Positions 10,137 to 19,859 of a stretch of 64,000 bases of DNA are shown here, piece by piece; within the stretch, counting starts at the first letter, position 1, and each line of letters opens with the position of its first letter. The position numbers and the translations under genes are program-made. Where the stretch lies: positions 52,133 through 116,132 of the forward strand of contig CALJDU010000038.1 of NCBI GenBank assembly GCA_938024995.1. The letters are read 5' to 3'. Source of the stretch: an uncultured bacterium (GTDB taxonomy: Bacteria; Myxococcota_A; Polyangia; Polyangiales; Houyiibacteriaceae). The notes below the pieces were generated by a model. The model was not told where the DNA came from. It saw only the letters and a list, made by a program, of their open reading frames with translations, and ran no database searches.

Positions 10137-11462
10137 ATGCCGCATCCGGTCGACCTTGCTGCTCGTGTCCTCGCAGATGTCGCGCCGCGGCGTTTCACCC
10201 CGCGGATCGACCAAGTGCGCCTCGACGCGCGTGCCGTCCTTGGGAGACTGGGGGGTCGCGAGGCCGAACCTCTGGTCACGGCGGATCCCAATGTGCCTCC
10301 CCTTGAGGAGGTCGCGCTCTTGGATGTGCTGCCGCGCGGAATCGCGAATCGGGTTCGCGGAGTGGGCCGGGATCTCACGATGGTCGCGCGTCAGCTGCGG
10401 GGGCGTCGTCCTCAACACTTGGTCACGCGGCAAGAGCGCGCTCCCGCGGCTCCTCGGCCACCAAAGCGTGCTCATGCGGACGAGAACCGCGCGACGATCA
10501 CGCGCCGTGTTCAGGAAACGTCGCGCGCGGTCAGCCTCTATCTCGAGGGGGCGCTCCTCGACGCGACGCCACCTCGCGCGGGACAGTTTCTGACCGTTGA
10601 AGCGGAGCTAGGTGGTCGCGTGGTCAGGCGTTGCTACTCGTTCGCGAGCGCAGAAGGAGACGCTCCGTTCATCACGATCAAGCGCGTGAACGACGGAGCC
10701 ATGAGCACCTTCCTCACCACCCAGGTGACCGAAGGCGCGAGGCTCAAGGTCCTCCCGGCGGGAGGCTTCTTCACCCTCGACGCCGTCGCCGAGAGCCTGG
10801 TGTTCATCGCCGGCGGGAGCGGCATCACGCCGATCGTCTCGCTCATCGAGACCGCGCTGCGCGAAGGCCACCCGCGCGTCCATCTGATCTACGGCAACCA
10901 CAGCCAGGAAGACACGATCTTTCGGGAGCGGATCACCGCGCTGTCGGAGACCCACCGTGAGCGCTTCACCGTCACGTGGTTCGTCGAAAACGGCGCCAGC
11001 GGAAACGCGCGCGAAGGGCGCCCGACCGAAGCCGCGCTGACCCGAGAGCTCAACGCGCTCGCGCTTGAACCGAGCACCGCCTTCATCTGCGGCCCCGACC
11101 CCATGCGCGAAGCCGCAGAGCGCGCGCTCGCCGCCGCCGGGGTTCATGACGTTCGCACAGAGCGCTTCGCCATCGCGGAGGCCGGCCGAGTGGTCGCGAC
11201 GGACGCCGTGGTCACCTTCGATGTCGGCGGCCGGGAGGTCATCGCGGAGAGCGCTGGCGAGACGCTCCTCGAGATCGGTGAGCGCGCTGGCCTCACGCTC
11301 CCCTTCTCGTGCGCCATGGGCGGCTGCGGGACGTGCCGGCTCAAGGTCGAAGGAGACGTGGTCATGGATGAGCCAAACGCTTTGACCGACGAAGAGCGAC
11401 GCGAGGGCTACGTGCTCACCTGCGTATCTCGCGCCTGCGGGCCTGTCCGGGTGAAGCTGTGA
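10137..11462 (+). CDS. Ferredoxin reductase-type oxygenase electron-transfer component (FAD, NAD(P)H, 2Fe-2S)
   Basis: 441 residues. After an unrecognised N-terminal region (about 1-118) come an FAD-binding barrel with RCYSFAS (165-171), an NAD(P)-binding domain with GGSGITP (226-232) and CGPDPM (318-323), and a C-terminal plant-type 2Fe-2S ferredoxin with Cys392, Cys397, Cys400 and Cys429. This is the build of reductases that feed electrons from NAD(P)H to mono-oxygenases, hydroxylases or desaturases. The diiron protein two genes downstream is the likely acceptor. The stop overlaps the MerR gene start (GTGA). The extra N-terminal region is unusual and could hold a partner-docking element. 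Confidence 0.9.
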   Translation: MPHPVDLAARVLADVAPRRFTPRIDQVRLDARAVLGRLGGREAEPLVTADPNVPPLEEVALLDVLPRGIANRVRGVGRDLTMVARQLRGRRPQHLVTRQERAPAAPRPPKRAHADENRATITRRVQETSRAVSLYLEGALLDATPPRAGQFLTVEAELGGRVVRRCYSFASAEGDAPFITIKRVNDGAMSTFLTTQVTEGARLKVLPAGGFFTLDAVAESLVFIAGGSGITPIVSLIETALREGHPRVHLIYGNHSQEDTIFRERITALSETHRERFTVTWFVENGASGNAREGRPTEAALTRELNALALEPSTAFICGPDPMREAAERALAAAGVHDVRTERFAIAEAGRVVATDAVVTFDVGGREVIAESAGETLLEIGERAGLTLPFSCAMGGCGTCRLKVEGDVVMDEPNALTDEERREGYVLTCVSRACGPVRVKL

Positions 11463-12214
11463 CCACGACTGACCCGTCCACCAACGCGAACGGCAGCAGC
11501 GAGGAGTGGCGCTTTCGAATGCGCGACCTGTGCGAGGAGTCGGGTTTCTCGCGCCAAGCGATCCACTTCTACATCAAAGAAGGCCTGCTCCCGCCAGGAC
11601 GAAAGACCGGTCGCAACATGGCCTGGTACTCGGCGAAGCACGTCGAGCGCCTCTCGATCATTAAGAAGCTCCAGGACGAACGCTTCCTGCCGCTCCGCGC
11701 GATCAAGGCGCTCCTCGACGGAGGCGACGAAGACTTTTCGTCCGCCCAGCAGCGCTTCTTGGGTCAGGTGAAGACGCGACTCGGCGCGGCGGTGGCTCCA
11801 CGCGCGACCGGTCCCGTCAAGCTCTCGCCGCTCCTCGCGCGCTCGCCCCACGTCGACCAGCAAGACATCGACGAAGCGATCGCGCTCGACCTGATCGGCA
11901 CACGAGACGTCGACGGAGAAACCGTCGTGTCCGAAGAAGACGCCTGGATGGTCGAGCAGTTCGGCCAGATGCGCGAGCTCGGCTTCACCCGCGAGCTCGG
12001 CTTCACCCTCGCCGACGTCGCGTTCTATCAAGAGGCGATGGATCAACTCGTACAGCGCGAGGTGATGTTGCTGTCGTCGCGGCTCGCCGGGGTCGGCGCA
12101 GAACGCGCCGCGACCATGATCGAGAAGGCGCTCCCGGTGATTCACGATTTTCTGATCCGCATCCATGAGAAGCGGGTCCGCGACTTCTTCGAAGCGGTTC
12201 AAACACCCACCTGA
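11459..12214 (+). CDS. MerR-family transcriptional regulator
   Basis: 251 residues with GTG start overlapping the reductase stop by 4 nt. The N-terminal winged helix-turn-helix is clear: RMRDLCEESGFSRQAIHFYI, then EGLLPPGRKTGRN and the YSAKHVERLSIIKKLQDERF wing, with FLPLRAIKALLDG leading to the dimerisation helix. The long C-terminal half (about 100-251) is helical and probably senses a ligand. It has no Cys pair of the metal-sensing type. It contains an exact in-frame 6-residue duplication (RELGFT twice, residues 172-183). Location between reductase and diiron oxygenase implies control of that operon. Confidence 0.88.
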   Translation: MTTTDPSTNANGSSEEWRFRMRDLCEESGFSRQAIHFYIKEGLLPPGRKTGRNMAWYSAKHVERLSIIKKLQDERFLPLRAIKALLDGGDEDFSSAQQRFLGQVKTRLGAAVAPRATGPVKLSPLLARSPHVDQQDIDEAIALDLIGTRDVDGETVVSEEDAWMVEQFGQMRELGFTRELGFTLADVAFYQEAMDQLVQREVMLLSSRLAGVGAERAATMIEKALPVIHDFLIRIHEKRVRDFFEAVQTPT

Positions 12215-12263
12215 TCGGGCGCTCCACCGAGCGATCGAAAACGAGAACAACGAGAACAGACGC

Positions 12264-13451
<1,188 letters not shown>

Positions 13452-13474
13452 CCCTCGGCGATCCGTCGCAAGAC

Positions 13475-13735
13475 TCAGGCTTCATGTGGCGCGGCGGCCT
13501 GCTGCGCCTTCTTGGCGTTCGTGTAGAGCACCAGCCCCACGACCACCGCGAGCAGCCCCATGACGGAGCAACAGCACGGCCCGCCGAGCGCTGGGTAGGC
13601 TTCGTCGGGGGACGCGCGGCCGTCTGTGAGGATCGGGAGGAGCCCGATGATCACGGCGGAGACGACGCTCAGGATCAGGATCAACCCTCCGCATCCGGAG
13701 AGCATCATCGCTTGCTTGGCTTTGGCTTCTGTCAT
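13475..13735 (-). CDS. Small membrane protein of unknown function
   Basis: 86 residues with two hydrophobic helices (about 10-34 and 55-75) separated by a short loop, and a CCC run at the start of the second helix. No motif is recognised. It lies 13 nt downstream of the lipoprotein gene at 13749-14411 on the same strand and is probably co-transcribed with it. Confidence 0.65.
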   Translation of the reverse strand: MTEAKAKQAMMLSGCGGLILILSVVSAVIIGLLPILTDGRASPDEAYPALGGPCCCSVMGLLAVVVGLVLYTNAKKAQQAAAPHEA

Positions 13736-13748
13736 GGTCTCTCTCGCT

Positions 13749-14411
13749 CTACAGCGGCGTGATCACGAGGTTGTCGAACCAGAGATCCGACTCCCAGTTG
13801 TTGAACGCGAAGTGGTCGTGCCCGCGGCCCTCAAGCGCGTGGGGGTCGTCCATCTTCACGAGTTCCTCGCCGTCCACGAACACCGTGATGACGCTGCCGA
13901 CGCGCTCGACCTTGAACTGGTACTCGCGCCCGAGCTCGACGCGCTGCCGTCGGCCCACGACGCGATCGGCGCCGTGCTCGTTGAGCCGCGCGATGATGTT
14001 GCTGCTGTTATCCCAGCCGCCCATGATGACCACGTAGCTCGTCGCCGTGTAGCGCTCTCCCTCCGCGCGAGACACACCGTCGCCGAAGATCTCAAACTTG
14101 ATGTCGCCCTCTTCCGACATGCTCTTCGCGGTGAACTCGATCCGGACGTCGCGAGGGAGGACACGGCGGAGCCAGAGCGGGCGGTTGCGCGCTCCGCGGA
14201 CGTGAAGCGCGCCTTCCCGGATCTCCCAGGGGCCGCCGGTGTTCTTCCAGAGCTCTCCGACGGAAGACCGTTCAAAGTCGTCCGAGAGCCCCGCGCTGCC
14301 GACCGCGGGATCGCCCTGCGGCGTGCAGGCGAGCGCGAGGGTCGTCGCGAAGACTGTGAGCGCCGCGCGCGAACGAGCGAGCTGAGCTTGGCCGTCAAAA
14401 AGCAGGGTCAC
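13749..14411 (-). CDS. Lipoprotein with a concanavalin-like beta-sandwich domain
   Basis: 220 residues, GTG start. A signal peptide ends in the lipobox TLALAC. The mature part starts LSDDFERSSVGELWKNTGG and contains WEIREGALHV, YVVIMGGWDNSS and the ending DLWFDNLVITPL. This is the typical layout of a laminin-G/concanavalin-like fold, as in glycan-binding or DUF1080-like proteins. No catalytic residues are evident, so a carbohydrate-binding surface role is the best inference. A TAGGGT hexamer ends 7 nt before the GTG, a possible leaderless promoter. Confidence 0.7.
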   Translation of the reverse strand: MTLLFDGQAQLARSRAALTVFATTLALACTPQGDPAVGSAGLSDDFERSSVGELWKNTGGPWEIREGALHVRGARNRPLWLRRVLPRDVRIEFTAKSMSEEGDIKFEIFGDGVSRAEGERYTATSYVVIMGGWDNSSNIIARLNEHGADRVVGRRQRVELGREYQFKVERVGSVITVFVDGEELVKMDDPHALEGRGHDHFAFNNWESDLWFDNLVITPL

Positions 14412-14484
14412 GGCCCGGACCCTACCAGGCTCGCGGCAAACGTGAAGCGCTCTGACAAGCGCTCGAGCGAGACACGAGGCGCGC

Positions 14485-15411
14485 TTAGCGCTGACGTCGC
14501 CGACGACGGGTTCGGCGCTGGGTTCGCGCCACAGACGTTCGGCTCACGTCCGCTGCTTGGAGGGCCGAGTAGGCGTCCGCCGTGGCGCTTCGAACGGCGC
14601 CTGTGATCGCGCGGCCACACAATCGCTCATGCTGAGCGTCCGCTGCGCCGCGCCGCGACTCTCCGCTCCCCGCCGCGCCCGTTAGCGTCCCCTTGAGCGA
14701 CTCTCCGTCACCGACCAGCAAGAGCGCGACCCGAGCGCGCGCGAGGCGATCCCTTCCGTCTTCGAGCGTCATCTCTTCGATGACACCGTCGAGCCGGTAC
14801 GAGACCAGCCCATGTTCCTCGATCCGCTCACGGACGCGCTCGTCGATCTCGTCGACCACCGCGACGTGATCAATCCGAGAGAGTGAGTCCCGGAGCGCGT
14901 CACGGAAACCGGTCAGGTTCGCGTCGCTCACATGCCCCGAGGCGTCGCGGAGCGTACCGAGCACGATGACGTAGCGAACGGTCGGCCAACGGACCGGCGC
15001 GGGTCGGTCCGCTCGCGATCGCGCCGGCGCGCCGGGAGGCTCACTCGAGAGAGACTGAATGGTGCGCTCCACCGCCAAGCGAACCGAGACGCTCTCGTCA
15101 CGCCGCGCCCGCCGTAGCGCTCGCAGGGACCTCGGATCCGCCACCCTTCGAAGCGCGGTCGCCGCGGCGGAGCGAACGGCGGGGTTGTCATCTCGAAGCG
15201 CTCGCTCGAGGACGCGGCGGTGAGATGGGGAAGCTCCGAGCGCGAAGGCGGCGCGTACGCGAGCCCGAAAGTCGCGACCGCTCCGGACGATCCGCGCGAG
15301 CTCACTGAAGTCTTGTGCAGCGGCTTGGCTAGGAACCGCAATGGAGCCGATCGCGGTCACAGCGAGGAAGATTGCAAGCGAGACCACGCGCACCCGATTG
15401 AAGCGATTCAT
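14485..15411 (-). CDS. Secreted HEAT-repeat protein
   Basis: 308 residues from the ATG at 15411, chosen because it starts a good signal peptide (MNRFNRVRVVSLAIFLAVTA, cleavage near AAAQ); the frame continues upstream without features. Residues 35-130 hold HEAT-like helical pairs (RVRAAFALGASPSHRRVLERAL, then the NPAVRSAAATALRRV and SVSVRLAVERTIQSL type repeats). The C-terminal part (about 150-270) is an alpha/beta region of unknown function. Probably a periplasmic scaffold. A TACAAT hexamer lies 10 nt upstream of the start on this strand. Confidence 0.7.
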   Translation of the reverse strand: MNRFNRVRVVSLAIFLAVTAIGSIAVPSQAAAQDFSELARIVRSGRDFRARVRAAFALGASPSHRRVLERALRDDNPAVRSAAATALRRVADPRSLRALRRARRDESVSVRLAVERTIQSLSSEPPGAPARSRADRPAPVRWPTVRYVIVLGTLRDASGHVSDANLTGFRDALRDSLSRIDHVAVVDEIDERVRERIEEHGLVSYRLDGVIEEMTLEDGRDRLARARVALLLVGDGESLKGTLTGAAGSGESRRGAADAQHERLCGRAITGAVRSATADAYSALQAADVSRTSVARTQRRTRRRRRQR

Positions 15412-15677
15412 CAACAGCGCGATTGTACGATGGCGCCGGCGCACCCGCAGACAAGATCGCGAACGCGTGGAAAAATTCTCGCGTACGGAGCGGGGCGGCG
15501 ATTCGTAGAGGAGGTGAGCATCGGTTCCGCGTCTGTTGTTTCGCCCGCAAGGACGAGTCGGGGACTCATTGGGGCGACCATCCGCGCCCATACAGACGAG
15601 CGTTGTGACCTTCGATTCAATCCCGCTTTGGGGGGTACCCCGATCACCGCTAGGTTGGACCTGGAGACGTGGATCGG

Positions 15678-16322
15678 ATGAACAACCGTAGAAACAGCCG
15701 CTCACTTGACCAGCAGTTGATCACGGCTCTGGAGGACGCTGTCTCCCCGCGGGAAGCGCAGAAGATCGTCTCGTCGGCGCTCCAGATCGCGGGACACGAT
15801 CGGGTCCCCCCCGAGAACCTCGACTGGTTCGTCGACGAACCCCTGAGGGTCGCTCTGTGGCATTTCCTGGACACCACCGGGGTTCGCCGAGCGCTCGAAG
15901 CGGTCAGCGAGGCGGTCGACGCACGTCGCGAGACCCAGCCTCCGCCGATGACGTGGCCCGAAGAGAAGATCGTTCTGGTCGCGTCTCGTGATGTCGGGAG
16001 CGTCCGTTCGCTCCGCGCGCGTCTCCAATCTGCCGCGACGGTCGTCGCGATCACGACCGTGGGCGACCTCGCGGAGTCTCTCAACTTCCCTTCCGATCGC
16101 TACGTCGTGGTCCTCGACGCATGCGCGAAAGTCTTCGACGCGGACGAGGCGGCAAACGTGATCGAGCAGTGCAGCTCGCACCCGCGCGTCATCATCTGGG
16201 GCGAACAGCGCCCTAGCTCGCCGGATTGGATGAGCCTTGACTCGACGACCAGCGCGGACGGCGTCGCGGACCTGGTCACGACGCTGTTCTCGAGCCCACC
16301 GCTCGCTGCCTCGACAAAGTAG
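15678..16322 (+). CDS. Unknown protein with degenerate receiver-like domain
   Basis: 214 residues from the ATG at 15678, preceded by GGAG at good spacing; a GTG 9 nt earlier is too close to that site. The N-terminal 90 residues are helical. Residues about 95-205 look like a Rossmann or response-regulator fold (KIVLVASRD, YVVVLDACAKVFDAD, PRVIIWGEQ), but the acidic pair, the conserved Thr/Ser and the Lys of true receivers are missing. It is therefore probably a non-phosphorylated signalling or interaction domain. It is divergent from the HEAT-repeat gene, with 266 nt between them. Confidence 0.6.
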   Translation: MNNRRNSRSLDQQLITALEDAVSPREAQKIVSSALQIAGHDRVPPENLDWFVDEPLRVALWHFLDTTGVRRALEAVSEAVDARRETQPPPMTWPEEKIVLVASRDVGSVRSLRARLQSAATVVAITTVGDLAESLNFPSDRYVVVLDACAKVFDADEAANVIEQCSSHPRVIIWGEQRPSSPDWMSLDSTTSADGVADLVTTLFSSPPLAASTK

Positions 16323-16328
16323 GCGCGA

Positions 16329-16351
16329 TCCGGTGATCGGGAATCGCCGGA
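16329..16351 (+). other. Stem-loop after the 16322 stop codon
   Basis: A 9-bp stem (TCCGGTGAT with ATCGCCGGA, one T-G wobble) around a 5-nt loop, starting 7 nt after the stop. There is no T run, so it may act as an mRNA 3'-end barrier rather than an intrinsic terminator. Confidence 0.4.
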
Positions 16352-16414
16352 CGCAAAAACAGCGTTGACCCCTCATGAATCCGGTTATCCTTTGAACGTG
16401 GCCCCGGTGGATCG

Positions 16415-17167
16415 ATGAACTCCAGAGAGTTTGAGCAGCACCTCAAGAGTCTTGAGGTTCGCCTCGACCGGCTGAAGTCCCTCTACGAACAATACTTCCA
16501 AGGCTTCGAGCGCATCCCGCCGGTCAAGCAGCGCGACATGTTCGAGCGTGACTTCCGCGAGCTTCGGCGACAGCTCCCGAACAACACGGCGCTTCGCTTT
16601 CGCTACAACACGTTGCGGCAGCGAATCGCGACCTTGCGGACACACTGGAACCGCGTGGTCCGGCAGATTGAAGAGGGGACCTACCGCCGTCACATTCAAA
16701 AGGCGAAGCGTCGTCAGCAGAGCCAAGACCGCGCCGTCACCGCGGCGAACGCACCCGTGGTCTCGCTCGACGTCGACATCGACAACATGGAGATCGATGC
16801 CGCGCTCGCCGCGCTGGACGCGAACGCCTCGTCGTCGAAGAGCGCGAGCGCCACGTTCGGGAAGCCCTCTCGGAAACCGCCTCCGCCGCCACCTCCTGGG
16901 GCCCGACGCGCTGCCAGCAAGCCTCCTCCGCTTCCAGGGCGCGGAGGTGGCAACCTGGGTGACGCGCAGATGAAGCGCATCTATCGCGAGTACGTCGAGG
17001 CGCGTCGGCGTAATAACCAAAGCGTCGACTCCGTGAAGATGGAGTCGCTCGAGCGCAGCATTCGCAAAATGATGCCAAAGCTGAAGCAGAAGCACGCTGG
17101 CAAGAAGATCGACTTCGAGGTCGTCGTGAAGAACGGACGTGTTGGGCTAAAGCCCGTCCCAAAGTAG
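16415..17167 (+). CDS. Coiled-coil protein, MXAN_5187 C-terminal-domain-like
   Basis: 250 residues. The first 110 are a highly charged coiled coil (EFEQHLKSLEVRLDRLKSLY onward). A Pro-rich disordered linker follows (about 145-185, PPPPPPPG), then a compact basic C-terminal domain (IYREYVEARRRNNQ, LERSIRKMMPKLKQKHAGKK, FEVVVKNGRVGLKPV). This architecture matches conserved myxobacterial proteins of the MXAN_5187 type, whose function is unknown; the name is recalled, not searched. A TTGACC/TATCCT pair upstream (16365-16391, 15-nt spacer) is a weak promoter candidate. The next gene, rarA, starts 10 nt downstream. Confidence 0.65.
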   Translation: MNSREFEQHLKSLEVRLDRLKSLYEQYFQGFERIPPVKQRDMFERDFRELRRQLPNNTALRFRYNTLRQRIATLRTHWNRVVRQIEEGTYRRHIQKAKRRQQSQDRAVTAANAPVVSLDVDIDNMEIDAALAALDANASSSKSASATFGKPSRKPPPPPPPGARRAASKPPPLPGRGGGNLGDAQMKRIYREYVEARRRNNQSVDSVKMESLERSIRKMMPKLKQKHAGKKIDFEVVVKNGRVGLKPVPK

Positions 17168-17177
17168 CCTCCGCGCG

Positions 17178-18485
17178 TTGAGCCTCTTCGAACACGCCGA
17201 AAAGAAGCGCGGCCCGCTCGCCGATCGCATGCGACCGCGAACGCTCGGCGAGGTCGTCGGTCAGCGTCACCTCGTCGGCCCGGGCAAGCTCCTGCGAAGG
17301 ATCATCGCCGGTGACTCACTGAGCTCGATGATCTTGTGGGGCCCCCCAGGCACGGGGAAGACGACCCTTGCCAACGTCATCGCGAACGAGACGAAGGCGC
17401 GCTTCGTTCACTTCAGCGCGGTGCTCGGGGGGGTCGCCGAGCTACGTAAAATCGTCGCCGCGGCGCGAGAACAACGCGCGATGTACTCCCGACCCACGCT
17501 GCTCTTCGTCGACGAGATCCATCGCTTCAACAAGTCGCAACAGGACGCCCTGCTCCCGCACGTCGAAGACGGAACCGTGACCTTAATCGGCGCGACCACC
17601 GAGAACCCTTCCTTCGCGGTCAACGCGGCGCTGCTCAGCCGGGCGCGCGTCTTTCGACTGGAGTCACTCACCGCAGAAGATCTCGTCGTGGTGCTGAAGC
17701 ACGCTCTGAGCGATCCTCGTGGCTTGGGCGACGCGCCGCGGGTCGCGGAAGAAGGTGCGCTCGAGACCATCGCGGAAGCCGCACGGGGAGACGCTCGCCA
17801 AGCGCTCGGCGTACTCGAGCTCGTCGCGTCACAGTCCGGGCCGACCCTGCGCCTGGAAGACGTCGCCGCGGCCAGCGCGGAGCGACCGCTGCTCTACGAC
17901 AAGAGCGGGGAAGAGCACTTCAACGTCATCAGCGCGCTGATCAAGTCAATGCGCGGCAGCGACCCCGACGCCGCCATCTACTGGATGATGCGAATGGTCG
18001 AGGCGGGCGACGACCCGCGCTACGTCTTGCGCCGCATGATCATTTTCGCGAGCGAGGACATCGGGAACGCAGACCCGCGCGCCCTGCAGCTCGCGATGTC
18101 TGCTGATCAAGCGTTCCATCGGCTCGGGATGCCCGAAGCGCTCTTCGCGATGGCCCAGTGCTGCGTTTATCTCTCATGCGCGCCAAAATCCAACGCGAGC
18201 TATCGCGCGTTCACTCAGGCGCGCGAGGCGATTCGGGAGCACGGCGCGCTCCCCGTCCCGATGCACCTTCGCAACGCGCCGGTCGCCGCGATGAAAGAAT
18301 GGGGGTACGGCGCCGGCTACCGCTACCCGCATGACGAAGGCGGTTTTGCGGCAGGCGCGTCCTATCTTCCGGAGCGCTTGGGCAAGAAGCGGTTCTATAT
18401 CCCCACGGACAACGGGTTGGAGTCCCGCATCAAGACCTGGATGGAACGTGTGCGAGAGAAGCCGACATCTTCGGAATCGGAGTAG
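17178..18485 (+). CDS. rarA: Replication-associated recombination protein A (AAA+ ATPase)
   Basis: 435 residues, TTG start. PLADRMRPRTLGEVVGQRHL and the Walker A GPPGTGKTT (about 56-64), Walker B LLFVDEIHRFNKSQQDALLP and sensor 1 GATTENPSF identify RarA/MgsA, a clamp-loader relative that acts at stalled forks. The C-terminal tetramerisation region is present (SAMRGSDPDAAIYWMMRM-like segment, DIGNADPRALQ and NAPVAAMKEWGYG). Length matches the family. It lies 10 nt after the coiled-coil gene and is probably co-transcribed with it. Confidence 0.95.
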   Translation: MSLFEHAEKKRGPLADRMRPRTLGEVVGQRHLVGPGKLLRRIIAGDSLSSMILWGPPGTGKTTLANVIANETKARFVHFSAVLGGVAELRKIVAAAREQRAMYSRPTLLFVDEIHRFNKSQQDALLPHVEDGTVTLIGATTENPSFAVNAALLSRARVFRLESLTAEDLVVVLKHALSDPRGLGDAPRVAEEGALETIAEAARGDARQALGVLELVASQSGPTLRLEDVAAASAERPLLYDKSGEEHFNVISALIKSMRGSDPDAAIYWMMRMVEAGDDPRYVLRRMIIFASEDIGNADPRALQLAMSADQAFHRLGMPEALFAMAQCCVYLSCAPKSNASYRAFTQAREAIREHGALPVPMHLRNAPVAAMKEWGYGAGYRYPHDEGGFAAGASYLPERLGKKRFYIPTDNGLESRIKTWMERVREKPTSSESE

Positions 18486-18514
18486 ATGTATGCCAATGGG
18501 GTGACGTGCTCGAA

Positions 18515-18528
18515 CTGTCACCTGACAG
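18515..18528. promoter_or_regulatory. Palindrome at the promoter of the small kinase operon
   Basis: CTGTCA-CC-TGACAG is a perfect 6-bp inverted repeat with a 2-nt centre. Its right arm overlaps the -35-like CTGACA (18522-18527), so it is placed as a repressor-type operator would be. Confidence 0.4.
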
Positions 18529-18549
18529 GTTGATGTGTTCCGTTATCCT
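18522..18549 (+). promoter_or_regulatory. Putative promoter with -10 six nt before the GTG at 18556
   Basis: CTGACA (5/6), a 16-nt spacer and TATCCT (4/6), then six bases (CGCGCG) and a GTG codon. The expected transcription start coincides with the start codon. Confidence 0.45.
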
Positions 18550-18555
18550 CGCGCG

Positions 18556-18891
18556 GTGAATGGTTGGGAGACAGTCCTCGCGGCGATCGGTGGAACGATG
18601 CTCGGCTTCGGCTTGGGCTTGGTCGTTTCCGCGCGTCGTGAGTCCAGCCTGCGGCGTCACGTCACCAAGCTTCACGCTCAAGTACGCGACGTCGTCCTCC
18701 CTGTTCTCGAACGACAAGTTGATGACTCCGGGCTCCGCTTCTCGGAGCGCCCTAAGACCAAAGACGCGATTCAGCGCGCGGTCGCTCTCGCGGAGGCGCT
18801 GCTCAAGCAGAGCGAACGCGAAGCCTTGGGGTTCTCTGAAACGATCGACATCGCGAGCGACGAGCTCGTCACCCACAAAGAACGAACGTGA
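18556..18891 (+). CDS. Small membrane-anchored protein of unknown function
   Basis: 111 residues from GTG 18556, which begins a single N-terminal membrane helix (ETVLAAIGGTMLGFGLGLVV) followed by a charged helical tail. An in-frame GTG at 18535 would add seven residues and has AGG nearby, but it falls between the -35 and -10 hexamers, so the later start is preferred. The stop overlaps the next gene (GTGA), a small kinase-like protein, suggesting a membrane partner for it. Confidence 0.6.
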   Translation: MNGWETVLAAIGGTMLGFGLGLVVSARRESSLRRHVTKLHAQVRDVVLPVLERQVDDSGLRFSERPKTKDAIQRAVALAEALLKQSEREALGFSETIDIASDELVTHKERT

Positions 18892-19550
18892 CTGAGAGAA
18901 ACGTGACTGAGCGAATGATCGAGAAAGAAGCGGTAGGTCGATTCCTGGGCGGGCTTGTTCACGACCTGCGAAACCCGGCCGCGACGATGCGCGCGAATGT
19001 CGACTTCCTGCGCGACGTAGAGCCCACCGACGAAGACGTGCCAGAGGCGCTCTCGGATATCGACTTCGCGATCAACGAGCTCGCTCGTGGGCTCGAGCGC
19101 GTCGACTGGATCGCGCGCTGGCTGTGCGGTCAGCCGGTGCTGAAGTCAGAGAACGGGAGCGTGCGTCAGTCGCTCGAAGAAGAGTCCATCGAGGCGACGT
19201 ACCTCGACGACGCGACTCATGCGGTTGGCGGTCGCGCGGTCGGCGCGATCGCGCGACTCTTTGTCGACGCCGCGAAGATCTACGGAGAGGTCAAGGTCAC
19301 GGTCGCGAACGTCGATGGCCACGTCGAGATCCGAATCGCGGACACTGGGCCCGCGGTCGCCGCGAAGTTCTTGGCCGAGTTCTTCACGATGCAGGGCCAG
19401 TACAAAATGAAGGGGTCACCGGGAGGTCGCTACGCGCGGTACGGAGCGTTCGTCGCCGCCTACGCCGCGGCAGACTCCATCGGAGCAGAGCTCGTCGTAC
19501 ATGCGGATCGCGCCGAGGTCGTGATCAAGCTTCAGTCCATGCCGAGCTAG
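18888..19550 (+). CDS. Short histidine kinase-like protein with degenerate ATPase
   Basis: 220 residues. FLGGLVHDLRNPAATMRANV matches an H-box with candidate His25, and the C-terminal half follows the HATPase fold (IRIADTGPAV, then a Gly-rich stretch SPGGRYARYG near the G2 position). The N-box Asn residues are not evident and the G1 box lacks its second glycine, so autophosphorylation is doubtful. It has no sensor domain; the overlapping membrane protein just upstream may supply localisation. It may be a phosphotransfer or scaffolding variant. No response regulator is adjacent. Confidence 0.65.
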   Translation: MTERNVTERMIEKEAVGRFLGGLVHDLRNPAATMRANVDFLRDVEPTDEDVPEALSDIDFAINELARGLERVDWIARWLCGQPVLKSENGSVRQSLEEESIEATYLDDATHAVGGRAVGAIARLFVDAAKIYGEVKVTVANVDGHVEIRIADTGPAVAAKFLAEFFTMQGQYKMKGSPGGRYARYGAFVAAYAAADSIGAELVVHADRAEVVIKLQSMPS

Positions 19551-19565
19551 CTCACCCGCTGGTGA

Positions 19566-19778
19566 TCACTTGAGCAGCTTGTAGCTCGTGACCGTGATCG
19601 CGTCGCCGACCATTCCAACCGTCACGTCCGCATCGTCGCGACGACCCTCTACCTCGACCTCGGCGCCGTCCTTTCGGAGCGCGTCTGGGCAGTCGATCAG
19701 CTCCACGGTGCGCCCGTCTGTCGTGATGAGGGCCCACAGGCCACCTTCGAGACCCAGCTTTCGGATTGTTCCTCGCAT
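19566..19778 (-). CDS. Small beta-rich protein of unknown function
   Basis: 70 residues, ATG start. Alternating short strands (MRGTIRKLGLEGGLWALITT, VELIDCPDAL, AEVEVEGRR, DAITVTSYKLL) suggest a small OB- or SH3-like barrel. No domain is recognised. It lies on the opposite strand between the kinase-like gene and the YbjN-like gene, with 81 nt separating its start from the latter. Confidence 0.55.
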   Translation of the reverse strand: MRGTIRKLGLEGGLWALITTDGRTVELIDCPDALRKDGAEVEVEGRRDDADVTVGMVGDAITVTSYKLLK

Positions 19779-19859
19779 GTTTGCACTGTGTGGCCGGTAC
19801 GCGCGAATGACAATCTCTCGGCCGATCGGCTGATTCTTGGGCTCGTCGGCACGGAGCGA

